Shown: positions 8,074 through 15,357 of the stretch, one piece after another
How the letters are laid out: every line of letters begins with the position of its first letter
How positions within the stretch are numbered: position 1 is the first letter of the stretch
Assembly: GCF_900142015.1 (NCBI RefSeq)
Contig: NZ_FQZN01000013.1
Location: forward strand, 90,057-154,056
Source of the DNA: Bacteroides stercorirosoris
Lineage (GTDB): Bacteria; Bacteroidota; Bacteroidia; Bacteroidales; Bacteroidaceae
Length of the DNA: 64,000 nucleotides
Direction: 5' to 3'
The notes under the pieces: generated by a model
Database searches by the model: none
The model's input: the letters and a program-made list of their open reading frames with translations, nothing else
What the model was told of the DNA's origin: nothing
Position numbers and translations under genes: made by a program

Positions 8074-8861
8074 GAAAAAAACAATATGCCTTATGGGCAG
8101 TTACGATTGTGTGTCTTTCATGTTCTTCTTGTTCATCAAGCAGACAAGTATCTTATCTACAAAAGTTAGGTGAAAGAATCCCTGATACACTCGTGGAATA
8201 TGATGCCCGTATCATGCCCAAAGACTTGCTAACCATCTCCGTCAGTTGTTCCGAACCGGAAGCGGCACTTCCTTTCAATCTGGTGGTGCCTGTATCGCAA
8301 ACAGGAATAAATTCCACTAATTTAGTTTCACAACCCACCCTGCAGAATTATCTGGTGAACAATCAGGGCGAGATTGCCTTCCCCGTACTCGGCACTTTGA
8401 CCGTAGGGGGAATGACCACACAGGAAACTTCGGAACTGATTGTCGGAAGATTGGAACGCTATCTGAAAGAACGCCCTATCGTAACAGTCCGACTGGTGAA
8501 TTATAAGATTTCTGTGATCGGAGAAGTAAGCCATCCGGGAGTCTATACGGTGAGCAACGAGCAAGTGAATCTTTTTGAAGCCGTAGCAATGGCAGGCGAC
8601 CTGACCATCTACGGAAAGCGGGACAATGTGCGCATCGTCCGCAAAGAGAACGGACAACAGAAACTCATCACCGTCAACCTGAATGATGAAAACCTCATTT
8701 ATTCCCCCGATTTCTATTTACGTCAGAACGATATCGTCTATGTGGAACCCAATAAGGCGAAAAAGCAAAGTGCCAATATCGGTTCTTCTACCAATCTGCT
8801 GATTTCCGTTACTTCCATTCTTATATCACTGGCCGGATTGATGGTGAATATATTACGATAA
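8070..8861 (+). CDS. wza: Polysaccharide export outer-membrane lipoprotein (Wza/BexD type)
   Basis: This is a 263-residue protein. It starts with a lipoprotein signal whose Cys cluster (CLSCSSC) at residues 15-21 can serve as the lipobox. A poly_export domain covers about residues 45-130 and a SLBB domain about 145-230 (VIGEVSHPGVYTV). A hydrophobic stretch occupies the last 25 residues (LLISVTSILISLAGLMVNIL), placed as the C-terminal outer-membrane segment. It should form the export channel for a capsular or exopolysaccharide, working with the Wzc-like kinase 33 bases downstream. The ATG overlaps the stop of an upstream small frame. Confidence 0.88.
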   Translation: MRKKQYALWAVTIVCLSCSSCSSSRQVSYLQKLGERIPDTLVEYDARIMPKDLLTISVSCSEPEAALPFNLVVPVSQTGINSTNLVSQPTLQNYLVNNQGEIAFPVLGTLTVGGMTTQETSELIVGRLERYLKERPIVTVRLVNYKISVIGEVSHPGVYTVSNEQVNLFEAVAMAGDLTIYGKRDNVRIVRKENGQQKLITVNLNDENLIYSPDFYLRQNDIVYVEPNKAKKQSANIGSSTNLLISVTSILISLAGLMVNILR

Positions 8862-8894
8862 ATAATACGAATAACCACTAATATAAAATACATT

Positions 8895-11237
8895 ATGGAT
8901 GCACAGCATACAGACAACAATCAGACTCAGGAACAGGAAATTGACTTGATAGATCTCTTCTACAAGCTATTGGCACATTGGCGGTGGTTTTTGCTTGCCG
9001 GTGTAGTCGCGTTTGTGGGGGCATATATTTATGTACATGTCACTACGCCGATCTACCAGGCTTCCGCTTCCGTGGTCATTAAGGACTCGGAAGGAAGCGA
9101 CAAGGCCGTCGACGAATTGTTTCAGAAAGTGGCTCCCACTTCTCTGGCTTCCTCGAATATGCAGATTGAAGACGAAATGGAGATATTGCGTTCGCGCTCC
9201 ATTTTGCTGCAAGTGATTAACGAACTGAATCTGTATACGAAGTATAAGATAAAGAATGGTCTGTTCTATTCGGAAACAATGGTACCCCCTATCAGTGCCA
9301 CGCTGGATAAAGAGTCTATGGACACACTGCGTGGAGCATTGCTGATACAAGTGGAGAAGGCAGGCGAACGTTATGCAGTGAGCAGTGCCATGAATGATGT
9401 TTGCGTGACGGAAACTTTCACGGATTTTCCCGCTTTTGTAGAGACTCCTGCGGGACGGTGCACTTTGAGACTGTTGCCCGGACACGCATTTACCGAACCT
9501 ATGAAGATGAACATCTGCCGCCCCATAGATGCCGTGAACTATTATTCCAGGCAGCTGACAGTCAGCACTACTTCAAAGAAAACGTCCATCATCAGCCTGA
9601 CATTTAAGGATGAGGACAAGAAGCGGGCAGAAGACTTTCTCGTCAAACTGATTGAGGTATATAACCGGGATGCGATGGATGATAAGAACAAGGTGACAGG
9701 AAATACGCTCATCTTCCTTGAAGAACGCCTGGACAGCATCAGCTATGAATTGGGATTTGTGGAAAAGCATCTGGAACAATACAAACAGAAAGAGCGTCTG
9801 AGTGACCTTAAGACCAATATGACCTTAGACCTGAATACGAACAATGAGTACGAAAAGAAATTGCTGGATGTGGAGATGCAGCTGAACATGACCACCTATA
9901 TCTATAATTATTTGATGGATGAGAAACACCGTTTTTCGCTCTTGCCGGTGAATACCGGCATTTCAGATACGGAGCTGATGCGGCTGATTAACGAATACAA
10001 CAAGGAGCTCCTGGAACGCGAGCGGCTGATGAACACGATGAAAACGGATAATCCGACTCTTGTCAATCAGGATGTCAGGATTGACGCGTTGAGAAGAAAT
10101 GTGATAAGTTCCATAGCCGGTGTGAAAGACGGACTCAACATCGCGCGCACTGACATCCTGCGCAAAACGAATTATTTCAATTCCCGCATCGGAAACATGC
10201 CGAAGCAAGAAAGGGAATTTAATAATATCGACAGGCAGCAACAAATCAAGGCGAACCTGTATTTGATGCTACTCGAGCGGCGCGAACAGGCAACCATATC
10301 CCTGGCAGCTACCATGAATAAGGCAAGAGTGATAGACCCTCCTCTGACTGCAGATGCTCCCATCGCTCCGCGCAGCATGATGATTTATGCCGGAAGTTTG
10401 TTTCTGTCGTGCATAATGACAGCGGGAATCATCTTGTTCGGTGGCGTTTTCCGCACGAGAATCGTGTCGGTGGCCGAGGTAGAGAATACGCAGCTTCCCG
10501 TAATAGGGATTATTCCTTATACCAAAGAAGGCGTGGGGGTGCAAGAAGGGCAGAATGGAATCATGGAAGAGTCCTTTCGCCGCATGAGAAGCAATCTGCG
10601 TTTTCTTACCGGAGAGGATGATAAAAAGTGCATTCTGATGACCTCGACTGTCAGTGGCGAAGGGAAAAGTTTCATCAGCATCAATCTGGCTCTGACTTTT
10701 GCTTTTCTGGGATGCCGGGTGCTGGTTGTCGGTCTGGATATCCGGCGCCCCAGGCTGGCTGAATATTTCGGGATTAAAAAAGACATAGGAATGACCAATT
10801 ATCTTTCGGAGGCTGACATTAGACCGGAAGATATTATTTTTCCGTCGGGAATGCATAAACAATTGTTCGTGGCGCCTGCGGGACCTGTTCCGCCCAATCC
10901 GTCGGAATTGCTGGAACGGCCTAAGCTGAAAGAAGCCTTCACCTATTTCCGTGAACAGTTTGATTATGTCATTGTTGACTCTGCACCGGTAGGATTAATC
11001 AGTGATACGCTGAGTCTGAATAAAGTAACTGACTTTACACTATACGTTTGCCGCATAGATTATACGCACAAAAATGCTTTGCCTGAAATCATGGAACTGC
11101 AACGGTCGGGACAACTGAACCAAATATCGTTAGTGGTGAACGGCGGAAATCTTGCAGAGAGAAAGTATGGTTACGGAGGAAGATACGGTTATGGATATGG
11201 CTACGGATATGGAGATAACGATAAGAATCGGAAATAA
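8895..11237 (+). CDS. wzc: Polysaccharide co-polymerase and bacterial tyrosine kinase (Wzc type)
   Basis: This is a 780-residue inner-membrane protein. A Wzz chain-length domain starts near residue 15, with a membrane segment at about 32-50; a long coiled-coil periplasmic part covers about 250-480; a second membrane segment lies at about 495-515. The cytoplasmic BY-kinase domain has Walker A STVSGEGKS (about 584-592), Walker A' VLVVGLDIRRP (about 607-617) and Walker B VIVDSAP (about 692-698). The C-terminus carries the tyrosine-rich tail YGYGGRYGYGYGYGYG, the autophosphorylation cluster. It sets chain length and drives export with Wza. No glycosyltransferases, flippase or polymerase follow. 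Confidence 0.92.
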   Translation: MDAQHTDNNQTQEQEIDLIDLFYKLLAHWRWFLLAGVVAFVGAYIYVHVTTPIYQASASVVIKDSEGSDKAVDELFQKVAPTSLASSNMQIEDEMEILRSRSILLQVINELNLYTKYKIKNGLFYSETMVPPISATLDKESMDTLRGALLIQVEKAGERYAVSSAMNDVCVTETFTDFPAFVETPAGRCTLRLLPGHAFTEPMKMNICRPIDAVNYYSRQLTVSTTSKKTSIISLTFKDEDKKRAEDFLVKLIEVYNRDAMDDKNKVTGNTLIFLEERLDSISYELGFVEKHLEQYKQKERLSDLKTNMTLDLNTNNEYEKKLLDVEMQLNMTTYIYNYLMDEKHRFSLLPVNTGISDTELMRLINEYNKELLERERLMNTMKTDNPTLVNQDVRIDALRRNVISSIAGVKDGLNIARTDILRKTNYFNSRIGNMPKQEREFNNIDRQQQIKANLYLMLLERREQATISLAATMNKARVIDPPLTADAPIAPRSMMIYAGSLFLSCIMTAGIILFGGVFRTRIVSVAEVENTQLPVIGIIPYTKEGVGVQEGQNGIMEESFRRMRSNLRFLTGEDDKKCILMTSTVSGEGKSFISINLALTFAFLGCRVLVVGLDIRRPRLAEYFGIKKDIGMTNYLSEADIRPEDIIFPSGMHKQLFVAPAGPVPPNPSELLERPKLKEAFTYFREQFDYVIVDSAPVGLISDTLSLNKVTDFTLYVCRIDYTHKNALPEIMELQRSGQLNQISLVVNGGNLAERKYGYGGRYGYGYGYGYGDNDKNRK

Positions 11238-11281
11238 TAATTAGTAATTTTCATCTCACTCTTTTTTTCATTCTCAATGAC

Positions 11282-11330
11282 AATACCGTTCCGGACTTTC
11301 GTTAGGGTTAAGTCCGGGCGGTATTTTCTT
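11282..11330. terminator. Bidirectional terminator between wzc and the HAD gene
   Basis: A two-part stem (AATACCG/CGGTATT and CCGGACTT/AAGTCCGG) closes a 10-11 nt loop. T-rich runs flank it on both strands, so it can end wzc on the plus strand and the HAD gene, whose stop codon overlaps its edge, on the minus strand. Confidence 0.8.
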
Positions 11331-11742
11331 AGAACCATCTTTTCTTCTTTTTACTCTGCCCGGTAACGGGATTGCCTTGCGCATAGATGTCCCGGAATGT
11401 TTTATGTTCCTTTATCATCTGATAGATGACGCCCCAATCGGGAAGCCCGCCCAGATTGCGGTCGTCAATGAAAAGATCTACTTTCAGCTTGCGCGAGAAG
11501 CCTTTGTCCTGCTGCTTTTCTTCAGGATAATCACGGTTGACGGCATAGAATTCCAGCCCTCTTTCCTTGCACCATGCCACGGCTTCTTCCAGAAGTTCGC
11601 CTTCGCGCACACTCCATAAAATAAGCCTGTGTTGCTCTTGCTGCAATAATTTCAGAGTATCTATTGCAAAAGCTATTTCCTTGCCTATATACGGATAGCG
11701 GTGTTCTACTATAGTTCCGTCAAAATCAACTGCTATTGTCAT
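11329..11742 (-). CDS. Small HAD-superfamily hydrolase
   Basis: This is a 137-residue protein. HAD motif I is DFDGT at residues 6-10, a motif II-like LILWSVRE lies near residues 39-46, and a motif IV-like DLFIDDRN lies near 89-96. There is no large cap domain, so it belongs with short Bacteroides phosphatase-like proteins of unknown substrate. It is the last chromosomal gene before the integrated element, and its promoter region is interrupted: the -7 box now comes from the element end at 11768-11775, and the likely original -33 box lies past the right end of the element at 60970-60973. Confidence 0.8.
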   Translation of the reverse strand: MTIAVDFDGTIVEHRYPYIGKEIAFAIDTLKLLQQEQHRLILWSVREGELLEEAVAWCKERGLEFYAVNRDYPEEKQQDKGFSRKLKVDLFIDDRNLGGLPDWGVIYQMIKEHKTFRDIYAQGNPVTGQSKKKKRWF

Positions 11743-11766
11743 AGTTCTATCTATAAAAATGATAGA

Positions 11767-11776
11767 GCAAAGTTAC
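11767..11776 (-). other. attL core (GTAACTTTGC)
   Basis: The core GTAnnTTTGC is the published identity between CTnDOT and its target sites. The likely five-base coupling sequence is ATAGA at 11762-11766. The box also supplies TAACTTTG as a -7 element 26 bases upstream of the HAD gene. Confidence 0.75.
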
Positions 11777-11898
11777 TACAAAAAAGTGAAATGCGGAAAG
11801 ATATAGTGATAGAATTGAGTTACAAGGGTTTTGGTTGAAGTGGCGATAATCCGTGAAGCCATTACAATCCCTGCCGAAGCCAAATCCTGACGCCGCTA

Positions 11899-12009
11899 CG
11901 TTACTTGTTCGTAACCATGCCCGAAAATGCGACAAACGGGTACGAATAGCGAAACAAGGCTCTAAGGAATAGTGAGTTATCCATAACTCATGCGAAAAAT
12001 CAGGTTACG
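11899..12009. other. Left-end GTTACG sites and palindrome, possible integrase arm sites
   Basis: Between attL and the integrase gene, CGTTAC lies at 11899-11904, GGTTACGAA (inverted) at 11908-11916, and AGGTTACG at 12002-12009. AGGTTACG recurs exactly near the right end at 60819 and, inverted, at 60867. An 18-bp palindrome TGAGTTATCCATAACTCA spans 11973-11990. Such repeated motifs at both ends suit the arm-type sites known to be needed by IntDOT. The assignment is inferred from position and repetition. Confidence 0.5.
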
Positions 12010-12095
12010 GAAAAAGATTGCGCCGTTCCTCCCCGTTTTGCGTACCAACACCGGACTCTTCACCAACTAATTTTGAAACCCAAAAATTAAGGACA

Positions 12096-13331
12096 ATGAA
12101 GAGTACATTTTCAGTAATCTACTACCTCAAGCGTCAGGTAGTGAAAAAGGACGGGACAGTTCCCGTCATGGGACGCATCACGGTGGACGGCAGCCAGACA
12201 CAGTTCAGCTGCAAACTGACTGTCGATCCGAAACTGTGGGACACCAAAGGTGGACGTGTCACGGGCAGAAGCACGGCGGCACTCGAAACGAACCGTATGC
12301 TTGACAAGATGCGGGTACGCATCAACAGGCATTATCAGGAAATCATGGAGCGTGACAACTTCGTCACGGCGGAGAAGGTGAAGAACGCCTTTCTCGGACT
12401 GGAACACCGCTACCACACGCTGATGCAGGTGTTCCGCCAGCACAACGAGGACTACGAGAAGCAGGTGGAGGCAGGCATGAAAGCCAAAGGCACGCTGCTG
12501 AAGTACCGCACCGTTTACAAGCACATGCAAGAGTTCCTCGACATCCGCTACCATGTGAAGGACATCGCCCTAAAAGAGCTTACCCCGGCTTTCATCTCCG
12601 ACTTCGAGATGTTCCTGCGCACGGACAAGCACTGCTGCACCAATACCGTGTGGCTGTACGTCTGCCCGTTACGGACGATGGTATTCATCGCCATCAACAA
12701 CGAGTGGCTGACGCGCGACCCGTTCCGCGAGTATGAAATCAAGAAGGAGGAAACAACACGCAGTTTCCTGACCAAAGATGAGATCCGCCTGCTGATGGAG
12801 GGGAAACTGAAAAACGCCAAACAGGAATTGTACCGCGACCTCTACCTGTTCTGCGCCTTCACGGGGCTGTCGTTCGCGGATATGCGCAACCTTACGGAAG
12901 AGAATATCCGCACCTACTTCGACGAACACGAGTGGATAAACATCAACCGCCAGAAAACGGGCGTGGTGTCCAACATCCGCCTGCTCGACATCGCCAACCG
13001 CATAATCGGCAAATACCGGGGACTGTGCGGGGACGGCAGGATATTTCCCGTTCCGCATTATAACACGTGCCTTGCCGGTATCCGTGCCGTCGCCAAGCGT
13101 TGCGGCATCACCAAGCATATCACGTGGCATCAGAGCCGCCACACGGCAGCCACGACGATATTCCTCTCCAACGGTGTTCCCATCGAAACGGTCAGCTCCA
13201 TGCTCGGACACAAGAGCATAAAGACGACGCAGATTTACGCAAAGATAACCAAAGAGAAGCTCAATCAGGACATGGAGAACCTTGCCGCAAGATTGAACGG
13301 CGTCGAGGAATTTGCAGGTTGCACCATCTAA
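12096..13331 (+). CDS. intDOT: IntDOT-type tyrosine recombinase (integrase)
   Basis: This is a 411-residue integrase, the length of IntDOT. The catalytic domain shows K287 in RQKTG, H345 and R348 in HQSRH, H372 in GHKS, and nucleophile Y381 in TQIYAKI. The usual first arginine is absent: position 259 in TGLSF is serine, with R247 nearby, as described for IntDOT. An N-terminal arm-binding domain and a core-binding domain (about residues 100-200) precede it. The start at 12096 is chosen because it gives the IntDOT length and follows an A-rich leader; a longer frame from 12018 has no family support. It excises and integrates the element at GTAnnTTTGC sites with 7-bp staggered cuts (known for the family). 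Confidence 0.95.
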   Translation: MKSTFSVIYYLKRQVVKKDGTVPVMGRITVDGSQTQFSCKLTVDPKLWDTKGGRVTGRSTAALETNRMLDKMRVRINRHYQEIMERDNFVTAEKVKNAFLGLEHRYHTLMQVFRQHNEDYEKQVEAGMKAKGTLLKYRTVYKHMQEFLDIRYHVKDIALKELTPAFISDFEMFLRTDKHCCTNTVWLYVCPLRTMVFIAINNEWLTRDPFREYEIKKEETTRSFLTKDEIRLLMEGKLKNAKQELYRDLYLFCAFTGLSFADMRNLTEENIRTYFDEHEWININRQKTGVVSNIRLLDIANRIIGKYRGLCGDGRIFPVPHYNTCLAGIRAVAKRCGITKHITWHQSRHTAATTIFLSNGVPIETVSSMLGHKSIKTTQIYAKITKEKLNQDMENLAARLNGVEEFAGCTI

Positions 13332-13342
13332 AAAGAAAAGCC

Positions 13343-13705
13343 ATGAAACGTGACACAATCATCATCGAGGACAAGGCAGTCAGCGTAACCGGTAACGACG
13401 TGTGGATGACCGCCACCGAAATAGCCGGATTGTTCCATACGACCGTCCCGGCAGTGAACGCCGCCATCAGAGCCGTCCGCAAGTCGGACGTGCTGAACGA
13501 CTACGAGGTGTGCCGCTACATGCAGCTTGAAAACGGGCTGCACGCGGACGTGTACGCCCTTGAAATCATCATCCCGGTCGCTTTCAGGGTGAATACCTAC
13601 AACACCCACCTGTTCCGCACATGGCTGGTGGGAAAGGCACTCTCACAAGAGAAACGGCAGACATACGTGATGTTCATACAGAACGGAAAAGCCGGGTATT
13701 GCTGA
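13343..13705 (+). CDS. RhuM/ORF6N-like small DNA-binding protein
   Basis: This is a 120-residue protein that starts 11 bases after the integrase stop, so the two are probably cotranscribed. The middle reads WMTATEIAGLFHTTVPAVNA, a helix-turn-helix-like segment, then an EVCRYMQLENG stretch and a hydrophobic YALEIIIPVAFRVNT segment. This organisation resembles the N-terminal region of RhuM/virulence-protein and ORF6N-type families, usually much longer. It may be a short stand-alone DNA-binding form. The family assignment is from memory of the pattern and is moderate; function in the element is unknown. Confidence 0.6.
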   Translation: MKRDTIIIEDKAVSVTGNDVWMTATEIAGLFHTTVPAVNAAIRAVRKSDVLNDYEVCRYMQLENGLHADVYALEIIIPVAFRVNTYNTHLFRTWLVGKALSQEKRQTYVMFIQNGKAGYC

Positions 13706-13726
13706 TTGCACATACCCCATAAGACA

Positions 13727-13771
13727 AGTAAACGGGTAGCACCACAAAAGGTGTCACCCGTTTACTTTTTC
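13727..13771. terminator. Bidirectional terminator between convergent genes
   Basis: AGTAAACGGGT pairs with ACCCGTTTACT, with an inner ACC/GGT pair and a loop of As. T-runs follow on the plus strand and precede it as As on the minus strand. It ends the integrase transcript and the facing HTH gene. Confidence 0.85.
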
Positions 13772-13782
13772 ATGAAACCGCC

Positions 13783-14088
13783 TCACTCCAGCGGCTTGCG
13801 GTAGTTCGCTTCCAGTACCCCGCGCAGCCCCGTTTCCGGGTAAAGCACCTTCCCTCCCAAAAGTATGAAGGGCAACACGCGGTTGTTGCGGTATTCCTGC
13901 AAGGTGCGCCGGCTCACACGGAGCAGTTCCGACACCTCGCCGTCCGTCAGGTAACGTTCCCCGTCCAGCGGAGGACGGTAGCTTTCCAGAAATGCGGACA
14001 GCCATTTCGAGCCTTTGCGCATATCCTGCACCACAGAGGCTATCGGCTCGTCTTCCATCGTAAAAACATCGTTGTTCTCGTTCATCAT
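13783..14088 (-). CDS. Helix-turn-helix (excisionase-type) protein
   Basis: This is about 101 residues. The core EVSELLRVSRRTLQEYRNN at about residues 50-70 is the winged-helix HTH_17 motif of excisionase/MerR-like proteins. The frame could start at 14151, but that would overlap the preceding gene; ATG codons at 14088 or 14085 leave clear spacing. It is the second gene of a two-gene minus-strand unit with 14120-14419. Small HTH proteins beside the integrase fit control of integration or excision, but these two are distinct from Xis2c/Xis2d on the plus strand. Confidence 0.75.
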   Translation of the reverse strand: MMNENNDVFTMEDEPIASVVQDMRKGSKWLSAFLESYRPPLDGERYLTDGEVSELLRVSRRTLQEYRNNRVLPFILLGGKVLYPETGLRGVLEANYRKPLE

Positions 14089-14119
14089 AACTTCGGATTC
14101 AGTGGGTGAATAAATCAAA

Positions 14120-14419
14120 TCATCTGCCGTGCGGATAGAGCGTGCCGACAAGCGGTATCAGCCGCTTCACCTCCTCTGGCTTGTAATAGAACCTGCGGTT
14201 TATCTGCGAGTAGCCGATAAGCCGCCTGTCACGCAGCGTCTGCAACGTGCGCGGGCTTATTCTCAACTGCCCGCAGACCTCCTCGCCCGTGAGCCATCTT
14301 TCCATGCGCCCCGTGTCGCTTTTGCGCCTCAGGGCGGCGACCTTCTCCGAGAGTGCGCCGAATGCCGCCACCATCATCTCGAAAGTCTTTTTCTCGATAG
14401 ATACTATTTCCATATTCAT
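14120..14419 (-). CDS. Helix-turn-helix (excisionase-type) protein
   Basis: This is about 99 residues. The motif EVCGQLRISPRTLQTLRDRRL matches the HTH_17/excisionase fold in the C-terminal half, and a leading helix (FEMMVAAFGALSEKVAAL) precedes it. The ATG at 14419 is preferred over 14461, since 14461 would lie within the promoter region; a second ATG at 14413 is possible. A perfect -7 box (TACCTTTG) is 19 bases upstream. It shares architecture with Xis2d, suggesting duplication within the family. Role inferred: DNA bending or regulation of the int/xis region. Confidence 0.75.
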   Translation of the reverse strand: MNMEIVSIEKKTFEMMVAAFGALSEKVAALRRKSDTGRMERWLTGEEVCGQLRISPRTLQTLRDRRLIGYSQINRRFYYKPEEVKRLIPLVGTLYPHGR

Positions 14420-14437
14420 GTCATTTAGAGTTTGCCG

Positions 14438-14445
14438 CAAAGGTA
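14438..14445 (-). promoter_or_regulatory. -7 box for the minus-strand HTH genes
   Basis: Plus-strand CAAAGGTA reads TACCTTTG on the minus strand, a perfect TAnnTTTG. The -33 is weak. It faces the xis2c region. Confidence 0.55.
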
Positions 14446-14537
14446 ACGAAACGGCATACAAGACGTATCGTTTTCCGCTGAAAGGCTGCCTGTTGCGCCG
14501 TTTGACCGGGTTACGGAGCCATCTTCCGCAAAAATCT

Positions 14538-14552
14538 TACGTGAGTCACGTA
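14538..14552. promoter_or_regulatory. Palindromic operator upstream of xis2c, candidate RteC site
   Basis: TACGTGAGTCACGTA is a palindrome with 7-bp arms and one central base, 69 bases upstream of the xis2c ATG. In CTnDOT, RteC activates the excision operon by binding inverted half-sites upstream of its promoter. Position and symmetry fit; binding was not tested here. Confidence 0.5.
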
Positions 14553-14620
14553 GTGAGTTGTTAAAGCCCCTTTTGTTTATTGCCGAATTTTGTCGCAGAA
14601 ACAAAAAGAAAGGACTGAAC

Positions 14621-14983
14621 ATGAAAGTGATAACAATGGAAAGTTCCGCCTACAAGGAGATGATGGCGCAGATTGCGAACATCGCAGGGTACATCCGCGA
14701 GGCAAGGGACGAGAAGAAACGGAAGCGGGAAACCGAAGACAAGCTGCTTGACACGGCACAGGCGGCGAAGATGCTCAACGTGAGCAAGCGCACCATGCAG
14801 CGTATGCGCACCGACCACCGTATCGAGTATGTGGTGGTACGCGGAAGCTGCCGCTACCGCCTTTCCGAGATACTGCGGCTATTGGAGGACAACACAGTAA
14901 GGAACGAGGAAGGGACAATAGACACCCTGTTCCACAACCACACGCTGCGCACGGGCGGCAAACCAAAAGGAAGGAGGACATAG
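14621..14983 (+). CDS. xis2c: Excision protein Xis2c (HTH recombination directionality factor)
   Basis: This is a 120-residue protein. An N-terminal helix is followed by Lys/Glu/Arg-rich residues at about 30-45, then the winged-helix motif QAAKMLNVSKRTMQRMRTD at about 48-66 and a wing with RGSCRYRLSEI. Gene order (xis2c, xis2d, orf3, exc) matches the CTnDOT excision operon, where Xis2c and Xis2d direct IntDOT toward excision. Xis2c-Xis2d also activate tra and mob transcription in CTnDOT (known for that element). The start at 14621 is favoured over 14558 by operon position and by the A-rich leader. Confidence 0.88.
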   Translation: MKVITMESSAYKEMMAQIANIAGYIREARDEKKRKRETEDKLLDTAQAAKMLNVSKRTMQRMRTDHRIEYVVVRGSCRYRLSEILRLLEDNTVRNEEGTIDTLFHNHTLRTGGKPKGRRT

Positions 14984-14986
14984 GTC

Positions 14987-15337
14987 ATGGAACTGCTCAC
15001 ACGAAACAACTTCGAGGGCTGGATGCAGAAGCTGATGGAACGGCTCGACCGTCAGGACGAACTGCTGCTGGCGATGAAGGCTGAGGGGAAACAGCCCACT
15101 ATCACGGAAAGCATCCGCCTTTTCGACAATCAGGATTTGTGCATGTTGCTCCAGATAAGCAAACGCACCCTCCAACGCTACCGCAGCGTAGGCGCATTGC
15201 CCTACAAGACGCTGGGCAAGAAGACCTATTACAGCGAGGAGGACGTGCTGACATTCCTTTCCAACCATATCAAGGACTTCAAAAAGGAAGATATAGCCTT
15301 CTACAAGGCTCGTATCCATAATTTCTTTCATAAATAA
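14987..15337 (+). CDS. xis2d: Excision protein Xis2d (HTH recombination directionality factor)
   Basis: This is a 116-residue protein beginning 3 bases after xis2c. The N-terminal helix has WMQKLMERLDRQDELLL, then QDLCMLLQISKRTLQRYRSV gives the HTH_17 motif at about residues 47-66, with GKKTYYSEEDV as the wing. It is the second excision factor of the CTnDOT operon, required with Xis2c for excision and for activation of transfer genes. No unusual features. Confidence 0.88.
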   Translation: MELLTRNNFEGWMQKLMERLDRQDELLLAMKAEGKQPTITESIRLFDNQDLCMLLQISKRTLQRYRSVGALPYKTLGKKTYYSEEDVLTFLSNHIKDFKKEDIAFYKARIHNFFHK

Positions 15338-15357
15338 CCCATTAAAACATTTTTCAG

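Noticed and set aside
12018..12095. Longer integrase start at 12018
   Set aside because: The added residues are not integrase-like, and the 411-residue form starting at 12096 matches IntDOT in length and residue numbering.
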